DNA of 64,000 bases from Actinomadura barringtoniae. Lineage in GTDB: Bacteria > Actinomycetota > Actinomycetes > Streptosporangiales > Streptosporangiaceae. Positions 16,625 through 27,004 of this stretch are shown here, in pieces (the first letter of the stretch is position 1; each line of letters starts with the position of its first letter). Under the pieces are notes generated by a model that worked only from the letters and a program-made list of their open reading frames with translations, made no database searches and had not been told where the DNA came from. The translations under genes were made by a program, and so were the position numbers. Location of the stretch: assembly GCF_017573505.1 (NCBI RefSeq), contig NZ_JAGEOJ010000008.1:404821-468820 (forward strand), given 5' to 3'.

Positions 16625-19600
16625 GGCGGCGCCTCCCTCAGCTGGTCGGCGTGCACCCGTGACATGATCGCCCGCGACATCAGCAGCGAGCCCGCCGTCA
16701 TCACGACCACGACGCCCGTGACTGCGAGTCCGAGCGGGAGCGGGTCCGGGGCGTTGGTCAGCACGGGCGCGGTGGGCTTGCGGACGAACTGCGGCACCGA
16801 CGGCAGCGCGAGCCAGATCGTGAGCAGGCCCGCGCCGACGCCGACGAGCGCGCCGAAGCCGAGCACGACCAGCTGTTCGAGGACGAGGCTGGCGGCGAGC
16901 ACACGGCGCCGCGTTCCGGCGACGCGGAGCGCGGCCAGCTCGTAGGTGCGGCGGCGTCCCGACGCGTACAGGCTCAGCATGGCGCCCGCGGCGGCCAGCA
17001 GCGCGGCGGCCGCGGAGGCGGCGAGCAGCAGCGCCAGCGCGAGGCCGGGGCCCTGGCGGTCCAGGTCGCGGGTGGCCTGGCCGACGGAACGCTCGGAGAA
17101 GATCGTCATCCCGGCGGCGCGGATCTTGGCGCGGACGGCGGGGGCGGCCCGGGGCGTCGTCCAGACCTGGTACTCCACGCCCCGGTCGATGCCTCCGGCG
17201 GAACGGCGGGCCTCGTCCTGGTCCACGATGACGCCGAGGTCGGCCACCGCGGGCAGGGCCCGGGCGGTGAACGCCTGCCTGATCGCGAGGGTGCCCGCGT
17301 TCAGCCCGCGGATCGGCGGCGGCCGCTCGTCGGGCCGGTCGGGCGGCGGGCGTACGGCGGCGGGGGTCACGATCGCCGAGAGGGTCTCGGGGAAGGTGGC
17401 CGGGTAGACGCCGCGCCAGCTCGCGAGGTCGGACTGGACGGTGACGTGCAGGCCGTCGGCCTGGGCGCCTCCCCCGGCGTTGCCCACCCCGTACTGGGCG
17501 TTCTGCGGCTGGACGATCCGCCACCGGGACGGCTGGGCGAGCCCGGCGTCGACCGGCCGCCACCGCCCGCCGACCCGTTCGTCGAGCGCCTCGACGGTGA
17601 ACTGCCCGTCGGTGTCGACGGGCGTGACCGCGGGCTGGTCGCGCAGGAAGATCCGCTGGATCTCGCAGCCGCGCTCGCATCCGGGAAGCCGCGTGGTGGG
17701 CGAACGCCGCCCGGAGGTGGGCAGGGTCCCGAGGCCGACCTCGGTCGGGCGTGGCTGGCCCGGAACGATCAGGTCGGCGTGGAGTTCGATGCCGCGGGCG
17801 TTCAGCTTCTGGACCCGTACGCGGATCCGGAGCCGGTCGCCGTGCAGCGCGACCGGCGGCGGCGAACTCTGCTTGAGCGCGGCCGTCATGGCGGCCAGCG
17901 ACTGGGGCGCGAAGTCCTTGCGCCAGTACGCGACCCTGGCGAAGCGCTGCGGATCGACCGCGAGCGTGGCCGGTGTGCCCGCCTCGGCGCTCCTGGCGAT
18001 CATCACCCCGGCGACGTCCCGGCCGCCCGGGTCGGCCGCCTCGGCGAAGTCGGCGACGGACTGCCCCGGCGGCTCGCTGACGCTGAACGCGACCGGCGCG
18101 CCGAGCTGGAGCCTGGCGTACTCGTGGTGGTTGGTACGGGTGACCGACCAGGCCGCGACGGCGAACACCACGAGCGCCACCGAGGTGGCGAGCGAGATCG
18201 TGATCCGGTTGACGCCGGGTCGCCGGGCGATGTGCCGCAGTGCGAGGAAGTACTCCAGTCCCCCGCGCCTGCGCGTCCGGGCGAACAGCGACCGGCACGC
18301 GGGCGGCAGCAGCCGGGCGGCGACCAGGGCGGCGCCGAGCGCGAGCAGACCGGGCACGAGCAGCGCGGCCGAGTGCTGACGGCCCGCGTCGCCCAGCGGA
18401 CCGTTCCCGATGATCTGCACGAGACCGCCCGCGACCAGCGTGAGCAGCACGGCCTCGGGGATCCAGCCGCGCGGCGGGCGGCGCCCCGCGGTGCGGCGCC
18501 ACTGCTCGGTGACGGGCCGGGTGAGCGCCGCGCGGAACGCCAGCGCCGCCGCGACGGCGCCGCCCGCCGTGGTCGCGGCGGCGGCCGGCCACACCGTCGA
18601 GGGGAAGCCCATCGGAACGCCGCCGACGAACGTGTCGGCCAGCAGGCGTGCCCCGAACCGGCCGGCGAGCACGCCGACGGGCAGCGCGACGGCGAGCAGC
18701 ACGAGCGGCTCGGCGAGGCCGAAGACCAGCAGGCGCACGCCGGTGAGGCCGCGCAGCTTGGCGAGCGCGACGTCGGGGGCCCGCGCCTCGGCGATGTCGA
18801 TCATGAGGAAGAACAGCAGCAGCCAGCACAGCACGACGAGCTGGACGGTCACCGTCACCACGGGCACCTGCAGGGCGCCGAGCGAGGAGTCGATGTCGTC
18901 GAGCGTGGTGACGATGGTGGAGCTGAACGCCCTGCGGTTCGAGTCGTGGGCGACCCACGCGGCGACGTCCCGTACGGCCTGGCCGAGGACGGGACCGTCG
19001 CCCGAACGGAGCGCGTCGCCGCGCACCGGCAGCATCACGCGGCCGATGAGCCCGACCTTGTCCGGCAGGACCGGGTAGGTGGTCAGCGAGGTGATGAGCG
19101 GGTCGGCGGCGAAGATCGCGCCGGAGGCCGGGCGGCCGTCGGGCCCGGCGGCGTGCCCGTACCAGTACGGCTCGCCCGGGCTGGTGATCGTGTAGACCCC
19201 GGCCACATCGAGGGTGAGCATGCCCTGGCCCGCCCCCGGCTCCTCCTCCGGCTCGGGGATCAGGGTCGGGATCGTGGAGCCGGTCCGCCAGCCGCGCGCG
19301 GTGGCCGTCGCCTCGTCCACGACGACCTCGTTGCCGCGCTGCGGGCAGCGGCCGGCGGCCAGCGTGAGATGGCCGCAGACGCCGTCGCGCCACATCAGGC
19401 CGGCGGTGTCGCTGCCGGGAACCGCTCCGGGGAGCTGGATCTCGCGGACGGGAGCGCGGAACAGCCGCGTGTTGGCGCCCATGGCCGTGTTCGCCGCGGT
19501 CTGGAGGCTCTCCGGCGAGAGCGGCCCGCCCGGCTCGTTGGTCGAGGCCGTCAGCGTGATGAGCAGCGACTGCCCGCCCGGCGGCGCCAGGGCGATGGCC

Positions 19601-19755
19601 TGGCGCAGGGCGGACGTGGCGGCGGCGTCGTGGAAGGACGGGCCGACCGAGGCGGCGGCCGCGGACACGACGGCCATCAGGAAGACGCCGGCGGACATGC
19701 CGCGCCTCAGCCTGATCCCCCGCCAGAGCACGGCCAGGCGCCCCGTTCGCCGCAT
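16621..19755 (-). CDS. large FtsX/MacB-type ABC permease
   Basis: A 1044-residue membrane protein, the size of double FtsX permeases. One N-terminal membrane segment (AGVFLMAVVSAAAASVG), a large extracellular part, a central cluster of membrane segments (about 300-500), a second extracellular part, then three closing segments with the FtsX-like core near the C-terminus (ALLLAASAAAALLAAAGAML). Such systems do mechanotransmission or export of lipids and peptides rather than import. ATG at 19755 was chosen over the in-frame TTG at 19764; neither has a good ribosome-binding site. The substrate is unknown. Confidence 0.82.
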   Translation of the reverse strand: MRRTGRLAVLWRGIRLRRGMSAGVFLMAVVSAAAASVGPSFHDAAATSALRQAIALAPPGGQSLLITLTASTNEPGGPLSPESLQTAANTAMGANTRLFRAPVREIQLPGAVPGSDTAGLMWRDGVCGHLTLAAGRCPQRGNEVVVDEATATARGWRTGSTIPTLIPEPEEEPGAGQGMLTLDVAGVYTITSPGEPYWYGHAAGPDGRPASGAIFAADPLITSLTTYPVLPDKVGLIGRVMLPVRGDALRSGDGPVLGQAVRDVAAWVAHDSNRRAFSSTIVTTLDDIDSSLGALQVPVVTVTVQLVVLCWLLLFFLMIDIAEARAPDVALAKLRGLTGVRLLVFGLAEPLVLLAVALPVGVLAGRFGARLLADTFVGGVPMGFPSTVWPAAAATTAGGAVAAALAFRAALTRPVTEQWRRTAGRRPPRGWIPEAVLLTLVAGGLVQIIGNGPLGDAGRQHSAALLVPGLLALGAALVAARLLPPACRSLFARTRRRGGLEYFLALRHIARRPGVNRITISLATSVALVVFAVAAWSVTRTNHHEYARLQLGAPVAFSVSEPPGQSVADFAEAADPGGRDVAGVMIARSAEAGTPATLAVDPQRFARVAYWRKDFAPQSLAAMTAALKQSSPPPVALHGDRLRIRVRVQKLNARGIELHADLIVPGQPRPTEVGLGTLPTSGRRSPTTRLPGCERGCEIQRIFLRDQPAVTPVDTDGQFTVEALDERVGGRWRPVDAGLAQPSRWRIVQPQNAQYGVGNAGGGAQADGLHVTVQSDLASWRGVYPATFPETLSAIVTPAAVRPPPDRPDERPPPIRGLNAGTLAIRQAFTARALPAVADLGVIVDQDEARRSAGGIDRGVEYQVWTTPRAAPAVRAKIRAAGMTIFSERSVGQATRDLDRQGPGLALALLLAASAAAALLAAAGAMLSLYASGRRRTYELAALRVAGTRRRVLAASLVLEQLVVLGFGALVGVGAGLLTIWLALPSVPQFVRKPTAPVLTNAPDPLPLGLAVTGVVVVMTAGSLLMSRAIMSRVHADQLREAPP

Positions 19756-19861
19756 GGTCAACAAGGTGGCACGCAGATGATCAAAGCGGTACCGGGCCTC
19801 CGGAACATGGCCTCATGCGGCCTTGCCCCGGAAACCCGGCTCAGAGTGCCAACCCGCCCCT

Positions 19862-19936
19862 GTCACCTGGCCAGACGTCACCTGGCCACACGTCACCTGG
19901 CCAGAGGTCACTCGGCCAGACGTCACCGGGCCAGAC
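19862..19936. repeat. five 15-bp tandem repeats at the 3' end of the MFS gene
   Basis: Units of the form GTCACCTGGCCAGAC in head-to-tail order with a few substitutions. The last copy contains the MFS stop codon (19923-19925) and encodes its final residues. The rest of the array lies in the gap before the FtsX-type permease start. Confidence 0.8.
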
Positions 19937-21089
19937 GGCCCGCCAGAGCGGCGGCGAGAGCGGCGCAGGCGGCGACCGCGAAGACGGCCGGGTAGCCCAG
20001 GCCGGTCGCGATCGCGCCGGTGATCAGGCCCGCCGCGCCCAGGCCCAGGTCCCAGAACGAGGTGTAGGCGCCGAGCGCCGCGCCGCGTTCGGCGGGATCG
20101 GAACGGTTGATGACCAGCAGCGCCAGCGACGGGTAGAGCAGGGTGAAGCCCGCGCCCATGATCAGCGCGCCCAGCCCCGCTGGCCAGGGCGAGTGGGCGA
20201 CCGCGATCAGTGCCAGGCCGATCGCCTCCAGCAGTCCGGACACCACCGCGATGGGGGCGGCGCCGACCCGGTCGGGCAGCCGCCCGAACAGCAGCCGTAC
20301 GGCGATGTAGGAGGCGCCGAACAGCCCGAGTGCCAGCGAACCGCCGCCCACGCCCCGGTGGTCCAGGTGCAGCACCACGAACCCGGCGAGCGCGGAGTAG
20401 CCGACCGCCGCGAGCGCGAGCGCGGTGCCCGGCAGCAGCACCGGCCGCGGCACGAGCCGCCGGGAGACCGCGCCGCCGCCGAGGTCGCCGCGCGGCATCC
20501 GCAACGCGATGACGACGGCGATCGCGGGCAGCACGGCGTGCAGCGTCCAGACCGCGCCGTAGCCGATCTCGCGGCGCAGCAGGTCACCGATCACCGGGCC
20601 GAGCGTCCAGCCGCCCCACATGGCCAGGCCGTACCAGCCGACGAGCTGCCCGCGCCGGTCCTCGGGCGCGAGCGCGACCACCCACAGCGACCCGGCGGTG
20701 AACACCGCGGCCTCGGCCATGCCCATCAGCACGCGCAGCGCGAGCAGTGCAGCGATCGCGGCGCCGCCGCCGAGCGAGGCCGCCGCCGCGTAACCGGCGC
20801 CGAGCAGGGCGGCGCCCGCCGTGCCCGCCGCGATGACGTGGCGGACGTCGCCGCCCTGCGCGAGCCGCCCGACGTACGGGCGGCTCAGCAGCGCCGCGAT
20901 GGCCGAGATCCCGAACGCCGCGCCGACCGCGAGGTCCGACCCGCCGAGCTCATGGGTGAGCAGCTTGGGCAGCACCGGGATGACCGAGCCGAACGCGGTG
21001 AAGGTCAGCAGCAGGATCGCGCAGAGCGCCGCGAACGTGCCCGTCCAGGTCCGCGAATCGGTATCGGTGCCGGTCATGGAGGTGGTCAC
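19923..21089 (-). CDS. MFS exporter of the encapsulin-like cluster
   Basis: A 388-residue, 12-segment major facilitator. A typical MFS loop 2-3 motif occurs as GISAIAALLSRPYVGRLAQGG. Pro- and Gly-rich segments VIPVLPKLLTHELGG and GMAEAAVFTAGSLW resemble multidrug/small-molecule exporters. It starts at GTG 21089, overlapping the SDR stop (GTGA), so it is translationally coupled to the biosynthetic genes. The likely role is export of the cluster product, or self-resistance. It ends inside a 15-bp tandem repeat. Confidence 0.85.
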   Translation of the reverse strand: MTTSMTGTDTDSRTWTGTFAALCAILLLTFTAFGSVIPVLPKLLTHELGGSDLAVGAAFGISAIAALLSRPYVGRLAQGGDVRHVIAAGTAGAALLGAGYAAAASLGGGAAIAALLALRVLMGMAEAAVFTAGSLWVVALAPEDRRGQLVGWYGLAMWGGWTLGPVIGDLLRREIGYGAVWTLHAVLPAIAVVIALRMPRGDLGGGAVSRRLVPRPVLLPGTALALAAVGYSALAGFVVLHLDHRGVGGGSLALGLFGASYIAVRLLFGRLPDRVGAAPIAVVSGLLEAIGLALIAVAHSPWPAGLGALIMGAGFTLLYPSLALLVINRSDPAERGAALGAYTSFWDLGLGAAGLITGAIATGLGYPAVFAVAACAALAAALAGRLAR

Positions 21090-21856
21090 GGGATCCCCCG
21101 GGTGGCTCCGCCGTCCACGAGCTGGACGGTTCCGGTCACGAAGCCCGCGTGGGCCGAGGCGAGGAAGGCGGCCACCGCGGCGAACTCGTCGGGGGTGCCG
21201 ATCCGGCCCAGCGGGATGTCCTTGGCGATCTCGGCGATCGCCTCGTCCGCCCGGTCGCCGAACTGCCGTTCCAGCGCCGGGGTGCGGTGGTAGCCGGGGG
21301 CGAGCACGTTCACCGTGATGTCGCCCGCGCCGAGCGCCTGCACCATCGACTTGGCGAACCCGACCAGCCCGGGGCGCGCCGCGTTCGACAGGCCGTAGCG
21401 CGGGATCGGCTGCCGTACGGTCTCCGAGGCGATCATCAGGATGCGGCCCCAGCCGGCGACGCGCAGATGCGGCAGCGCGGCGAGCACGAGCGCGATGTGC
21501 GGGATGAAGGCCGCGTCCACGGCCGCACGGTAGTCGGCCGGGGTGAAGGAGTCCACCGGTCCCGGCGGGGGCCCGGCGGCGTTGGTGACGACGATGTGCA
21601 GCGCGCCCGCCTCGTCGGCGGCCGACTCCACCCACTCCTCGGGGGCGCCGTCGACGGTGAGGTCCAGGGCTTGGCTCCACACCCTGCCCGTACCGGCGGC
21701 GTCGATCTCCCGTTCGGCGTCCGCGAGCCTGCCGGGATCGCGGCCGCAGATCGCGACGTCGGCGCCCTCGGCTGCGAGCCGCAAGGCGATCGCGCGTCCG
21801 AGCCCGCTGCCCGCACCCGCCACCAGGGCGACCTTGCCCGCCACTCCGAGATCCAT
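21086..21856 (-). CDS. short-chain dehydrogenase/reductase (catalytic Lys replaced by Asn)
   Basis: A 256-residue classical-length SDR. The NAD(P) motif is GAGSGLG (14-20), structural motif TNAAG (91-95), catalytic Ser144 (IASET) and Tyr154 (RYGLSNAA). The Lys of Y-x3-K is Asn here (158). This Y-x3-N pattern occurs in a subgroup of SDRs, so activity may persist, but altered chemistry is possible. It sits three bases after the sulfotransferase stop and overlaps the MFS start, within the operon. The substrate is unknown; oxidation or reduction of the cluster intermediate is inferred. Confidence 0.85.
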   Translation of the reverse strand: MDLGVAGKVALVAGAGSGLGRAIALRLAAEGADVAICGRDPGRLADAEREIDAAGTGRVWSQALDLTVDGAPEEWVESAADEAGALHIVVTNAAGPPPGPVDSFTPADYRAAVDAAFIPHIALVLAALPHLRVAGWGRILMIASETVRQPIPRYGLSNAARPGLVGFAKSMVQALGAGDITVNVLAPGYHRTPALERQFGDRADEAIAEIAKDIPLGRIGTPDEFAAVAAFLASAHAGFVTGTVQLVDGGATRGIP

Positions 21857-21859
21857 GGC

Positions 21860-22818
21860 TCAGCCCCCCGGAGTCGGTGTTTTCGGGGCGCGCGCGTTCG
21901 GGGTGAGCGGGTAGCGGTAGCGCGCCAGCAGCGGCAGCGCGATCGCCGTGCTGACGGCCGCGTCGCCGCGGGCCAGGCCGGTCACCCAGGCGTCGTCCGG
22001 GCGGATCTTGACCGGGCCGCGCCGCAGCCGGTCGGGATTGCCGGTGACGGTGTGGTTCTCGCCCAGGTTCACGGTCTTGCCGGGCCCGACGGCGGGCGCG
22101 CCGGGCAGCTCGGCCCAGGCCGCGAGCGTTGTGAGAACGCGCGCGGGCTCGGCGACGAAGTCCTCGTAGCGGAGGCGGCGATATCGGCGCGGGAACGCCC
22201 CGCCGATCCACTCGGAGGCGATGTTGAACCCGGTCCAGTAGGCGGTGCTGCGCCGCAGATCCATGGCCGGAATGTAGGACTTGGCGCGCAACCATGAGTA
22301 GGCCGTCGCTCGAGGATCGCGGATGAGGTGCAGAATCCGGGCGTCGATGCCGGGCAGTCCGGTGAGCGCGGCGGCCTCGGCGGGGAACTTGGAGCTGTCG
22401 ATGATGACGTCCGCGCCGAGCACCTCCGCCGCCGCCTCGTACAGCGAGGTCATCGCGCCGAGGGTCGCACCGACGTCCAGGTCGGGCTCCGTGCGCCCGG
22501 TCGCCTCGGCCAGGCGGGCCCGCGTGTGGCGGGTCCGCAGGTGAGCGTCGTGCCGCCGCACCCAGTCGGCGGCCAGCGCCTGCAGCCCGGCGTCGTCCTC
22601 GGCGAGGGACGCCAGCACCTTGCTCCACACGCCGCAGTCGAGCAGGTCCTCGCCGCAGCCGCAGGTCGGGTTCGTCCCGGTGCGCAGCACGCCGTTGCTC
22701 CACAGGTAGGAGAGCTCGCCGACGTGCTCGACCCCGGGCAGCTCACCGAGCACGTTGCCGAGCAGCGTGCTGCCCGAACGGCACCAGCCGGTGATGTAGA
22801 GGACCTTCACCGCGGCCT

Positions 22819-22822
<4 letters not shown>
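21860..22822 (-). CDS. PAPS-dependent sulfotransferase
   Basis: A 320-residue sulfotransferase, predicted to move a sulfo group from PAPS onto the cluster product or intermediate. The 5'-phosphosulfate loop is TGWCRSGSTLL (11-21) and the 3'-phosphate motif is LIRDPRATAYSW (166-177). A Cys cluster NPTCGCGEDLLDC (51-63) is typical of one bacterial Sulfotransfer_3 group. GTG at 22822 overlaps the stop of the capsid-like gene by 4 bases (GTGA), so the two are translationally coupled. The last 17 residues (YPLTPNARAPKTPTPGG) are a Pro/Thr-rich tail beyond the fold and could be a docking peptide; that is speculation. Confidence 0.88.
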
Positions 22823-23769
<947 letters not shown>

Positions 23770-23811
23770 GATGGTGTTCCTTCCGGAAGGCGAGGGGCGA
23801 GGGCGAGGGGC

Positions 23812-25062
23812 TCAGCCGAGCGCGGGCAGGACCTTGCGGACCGCGGTGACCAGGTCGTCGCAGTCGCGTGGCGTGAGGTTGGCCGACAGGGGGATGTCGA
23901 TGGCCTCGCTCACGTACCGCGCGGTGCGGGGCAGGGCGGCGCGGGCGGCGTCGGCGTCGGGGCCGACCAGGAACCGCCAGTTCCAGAACGACCGGACGTT
24001 CTTGTCGCCGCGGTCGCCGAGCGCGCGGGCGTCCACGCCCTCGGCGCACAGCGCGCGGGCGAACCAGGCGCACTGCTCGGGGCTCGCGCCCTCCAGCCGG
24101 AACACCAGCGCCTCGCCCAGGTAGGCGCGCGGCGCGACGGGCGTGCGGAGCGTGATCCCGGAGATCTCGCCCAGGCACTGCGCGACGTGCTCGTAGTTGC
24201 GGTGGTGCAGGGCGAGCCGGTCGGGCAGCCGGTCCAGCAGCGCGTCGGCGAGCGCGGCGCGGATCTCGTCCATGCGGAACGAGAAGATCGGGTAGGCGAG
24301 GTCGTCGACGGGCGGGGGCGTCCCCTCGAAGTGGCGGTTCATCCGGTCCTCGTACGCGCCGCTGAACACCGTCGCCCGGGCGTAGGCCTCGGGGTCGTCG
24401 GTCAGCAGGAAGCCGCCCTCGCCGGTGTTCAGGGACTTGTCGGACTGGGTGCTGAACGCGCCGAAGTCGCCGAACGTGCCGAGGTGGCGGTCGCCGATCC
24501 GCGCGCCGAGCGCCGGGACCGCGTCCTCGACGACCGGGACGCCGTACTCTCCGGCGAGCTCGCAGATGGCGGGCATGTCGCTGGCGAAGCCGCGCATGTG
24601 CACGACGACGACGGCCTTGGCGCCCTCGTCCAGCACGCGCTTCAGGTCGGCGACGTCCATGTGCAGGTCGGCGTCGCACTCGACCAGCACGGGGGTGTGC
24701 CCGGCCAGGATGATCGCGCTCGGCGTCGCCGCGAACGTGAACGCGGGACAGGCGACCGGTGAGCCGGGCTCCAGCCCGCCGGCGAGCAGTGCCAGCGAGA
24801 TGGCCGTGGTGCCGCTGCTGCAGGCCAGGGCGTGGCGCGCGCCGAAGCGTTCGGCGAGGCGGCGCTCGAAGCGGCCCGTGCAGGTCTCCTCGTAGGAGCG
24901 GTGGTCGTAGCGGAAGTAGAGGCGGGAGCGGACGGCCTTGATGACGGCCGCCTCGTCCTCCGGGCTGATGAAGACATCGCCCTTGTCATAGGTGGGCCAC
25001 GGCTCGGTGCGAGCGGCCGGGCCCCCTTCGACGGCGAGTCCTGTCTCCTCACTGGTGAACAC
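23812..25062 (-). CDS. DegT/DnrJ/EryC1/StrS-family aminotransferase
   Basis: A 416-residue PLP enzyme that typically aminates a keto-sugar or keto-cyclitol. PLP-site residues are visible: CSSGTTAISLALLA, VVEDAVPALG (Asp180), and the Schiff-base Lys209 in STQSDKSLNTGEGG. This is the first gene of the minus-strand operon, starting at GTG 25062 with GAAGGGAC upstream. A 42-base gap separates it from the capsid-like gene, which has its own GGAAGGA site. The context suggests an amino group is installed on a small molecule that is later sulfated and exported. It could alternatively be a dehydratase of the same family, but the Lys is present. Confidence 0.9.
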   Translation of the reverse strand: MFTSEETGLAVEGGPAARTEPWPTYDKGDVFISPEDEAAVIKAVRSRLYFRYDHRSYEETCTGRFERRLAERFGARHALACSSGTTAISLALLAGGLEPGSPVACPAFTFAATPSAIILAGHTPVLVECDADLHMDVADLKRVLDEGAKAVVVVHMRGFASDMPAICELAGEYGVPVVEDAVPALGARIGDRHLGTFGDFGAFSTQSDKSLNTGEGGFLLTDDPEAYARATVFSGAYEDRMNRHFEGTPPPVDDLAYPIFSFRMDEIRAALADALLDRLPDRLALHHRNYEHVAQCLGEISGITLRTPVAPRAYLGEALVFRLEGASPEQCAWFARALCAEGVDARALGDRGDKNVRSFWNWRFLVGPDADAARAALPRTARYVSEAIDIPLSANLTPRDCDDLVTAVRKVLPALG

Positions 25063-25288
25063 GGTTGCGTCCCTTCACGCCAGAGCGCCGGGCGGTCGCC
25101 GCGTCGCGACCGTGGACCCGGGACGGCAGCGCCGAGCGTATGTAGCGCCGTCGTTCACCTGTATTGCCCAAGCATGAGCAGATTGTCGGAACTGCCCAGA
25201 CTTCTTCCGGCACATGTCGTAGTGGCGGCCCGGTCCGCCGCGCGGGCGCCGCGCTGATACTCGGTCTCGTCGAACGAGGAGGATGATC
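25063..25288. promoter_or_regulatory. divergent promoter region of the cluster
   Basis: A 226-base spacer between the start of the DegT operon (minus) and the ligase-dehydrogenase pair (plus). The middle part (about 25150-25215) is less GC-rich. The only possible control point for both arms of the cluster. No operator could be named. Confidence 0.5.
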
Positions 25289-27001
25289 ATGACCGCGGAG
25301 TACCGGGAACGTGGTTGGTGGCGCGACGACACGGTGCTGGACGACCTGCGGCGCGCCACCGCGGCGCATCCGGACCGGCCGGCGGTCGTCGTCTACCGCA
25401 CCGGCGCGGACCGTGCGTCGGAGGACGTCGAGAGCCTGGCCTACGCCGAACTCGTGGAGATGGTCGACCGGCTGGCGGCGGGGCTGCTCGCGCTCGGCGT
25501 CGACCGCGGCGACGTGGTGTCCCTGCAAATGCCGAACTCGTGGCAGTTCGTCGCGCTGTGCCTGGCGTGCGCGCGGGTCGGCGCGGCGGTGAACCCCGTG
25601 CTGCCCATCATGCGGCGCCGCGAGGTGGCGTTCATGACGCGGCGTACGGGCGCGAAGGTCTACGTGGCGCCGGCCTCCTGGAACGGCTTCGACTACGCGG
25701 GCATGCTCGCCGAGGTCCGCTCCGAGGTCCCCACGCTCCAGCACGTCGTCCTGCTGAACGGCGATGGAGACGGCGATGGAGACGGCGACGGGGGCGGCGA
25801 CGGGGGCGGCGACGGGGGCGGCGAGGCGCTGGATTTCGACGCGCACTTCCTGCAGACCTCGTGGGGCGAGACGTACGGGCCGGAGGAGCTCGACAAGCGC
25901 GAGGCACGTCCCGACGACCTCGCGCAGGTGATGTTCACGTCCGGGACGACGGGCGAGCCCAAGGGCGTCATGCACTCGCACAACACCCTGTACGCGCTGA
26001 CCCGCGCCGAGTCCGAATCGCTGGCGCTGACCGGCGACGACGTCATCAGCATGGGCTCGCCGATGACTCATCAGGCGGGCTTCGCGTACTGCATGCTGAT
26101 GCCGCTGCTGCTCGGCGCGACCGCGGTCATCCAGGAGTCCTGGGACCCGTCGCTGATGCTGCGCCTGGTGCAGGAGCAGGGCGTCACGTTCGGCATGGGC
26201 GCGACGACGTTCCTGGTCGACGCGATCGAGGAGCAGCGCGTCGCGCCGCGCGACCTGTCGTCGCTGAAGGTCTTCGCGTGCGGCGGCAGCCCGATCCCGC
26301 CGCTGGTCGTGGAACGCGCCACCGAGGTGCTGGGCCTGCGTGTCCACGCGCTGTGGGGCATGACCGAGAACGGGACCGTGACGATCACCCGGCCCGAGAA
26401 CCCGCCGGACCGTGCCGCCATGAGCGACGGCAGCCCGGTCGCCTGGATGGAGGCGCGGATCGTCGACGCCGCGAACGAGCCCGTGGCGGAGGGCACGACC
26501 GGGCGCCTCCAGGTGCGCGGCGCGAGCCAGTGCCTCGGCTACCTCGGCCGTCCCGATCTCTACGAGGAGTCGCTCGCGCCGGGCGGCTGGTTCGACACCG
26601 GGGACCTGGCGCGCGACGACGGCTTCGGCGGCATCCGCATCGCGGGCCGCGTGAAGGACCTCATCGTGCGGGGCGGCGAGAAGGTGCCGGTGGTCGAGGT
26701 CGAGGCGGCGCTGCTGCGGCATCCGGCCGTACGCGACGTGGCGATCGTCGGCTACTCCGACGATCGGCTCGGCGAACGGGCCTGCGCGTTCATCGTCGCG
26801 AGCGAGCCCGCGCCCGGCCTGCCCGAGCTGACCGCTCACCTGGCCGACCTCGGCATGGCCAAGCAGTACTGGCCCGAACGGCTGGAGCTGCGCGAGGCAC
26901 TGCCGAAGACCCCGTCGGGGAAGATCCAGAAATTCCAGCTCCGCACCGAGCTCGCCGACGAGACCACCGACCAGATCACCGACCAGATCACCGAAGGGTG
27001 A
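25289..27001 (+). CDS. AMP-binding acyl-CoA ligase (AliA-like)
   Basis: A 570-residue adenylate-forming enzyme. The start YRERGWWRDDTVLDDL resembles cyclohexanecarboxylate-CoA ligase and similar carboxylate ligases. Motifs: MFTSGTTGEPKGVMHSHN (phosphate loop), WFDTGDLAR, GRVKDLIVRGGEKVPVVEVE and the C-terminal LPKTPSGKIQK with the catalytic Lys. An in-frame Asp-Gly repeat (about residues 158-178) interrupts the N-terminal domain at what looks like a surface loop. Of two ATGs I chose 25289, six codon-bases after AGGAGG; the one at 25283 has no spacing. The stop at 27001 is followed after three bases by the dehydrogenase start. Confidence 0.9.
   Translation: MTAEYRERGWWRDDTVLDDLRRATAAHPDRPAVVVYRTGADRASEDVESLAYAELVEMVDRLAAGLLALGVDRGDVVSLQMPNSWQFVALCLACARVGAAVNPVLPIMRRREVAFMTRRTGAKVYVAPASWNGFDYAGMLAEVRSEVPTLQHVVLLNGDGDGDGDGDGGGDGGGDGGGEALDFDAHFLQTSWGETYGPEELDKREARPDDLAQVMFTSGTTGEPKGVMHSHNTLYALTRAESESLALTGDDVISMGSPMTHQAGFAYCMLMPLLLGATAVIQESWDPSLMLRLVQEQGVTFGMGATTFLVDAIEEQRVAPRDLSSLKVFACGGSPIPPLVVERATEVLGLRVHALWGMTENGTVTITRPENPPDRAAMSDGSPVAWMEARIVDAANEPVAEGTTGRLQVRGASQCLGYLGRPDLYEESLAPGGWFDTGDLARDDGFGGIRIAGRVKDLIVRGGEKVPVVEVEAALLRHPAVRDVAIVGYSDDRLGERACAFIVASEPAPGLPELTAHLADLGMAKQYWPERLELREALPKTPSGKIQKFQLRTELADETTDQITDQITEG
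25760..25823 (+). repeat. in-frame Asp-Gly coding repeat in the ligase gene
   Basis: GGCGATGGAGAC twice, followed by GGCGACGGG-type nonamers. It encodes (Gly-Asp)n then (Gly-Gly-Asp)n. All units are multiples of three and sit between the first two sub-domains of the adenylation domain. Confidence 0.85.
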
Positions 27002-27004
27002 CGC

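Noticed and set aside
17446..19995. An 849-residue open frame opposite the FtsX-type permease
   Set aside because: Antisense artefact; the permease is intact with its membrane segments.
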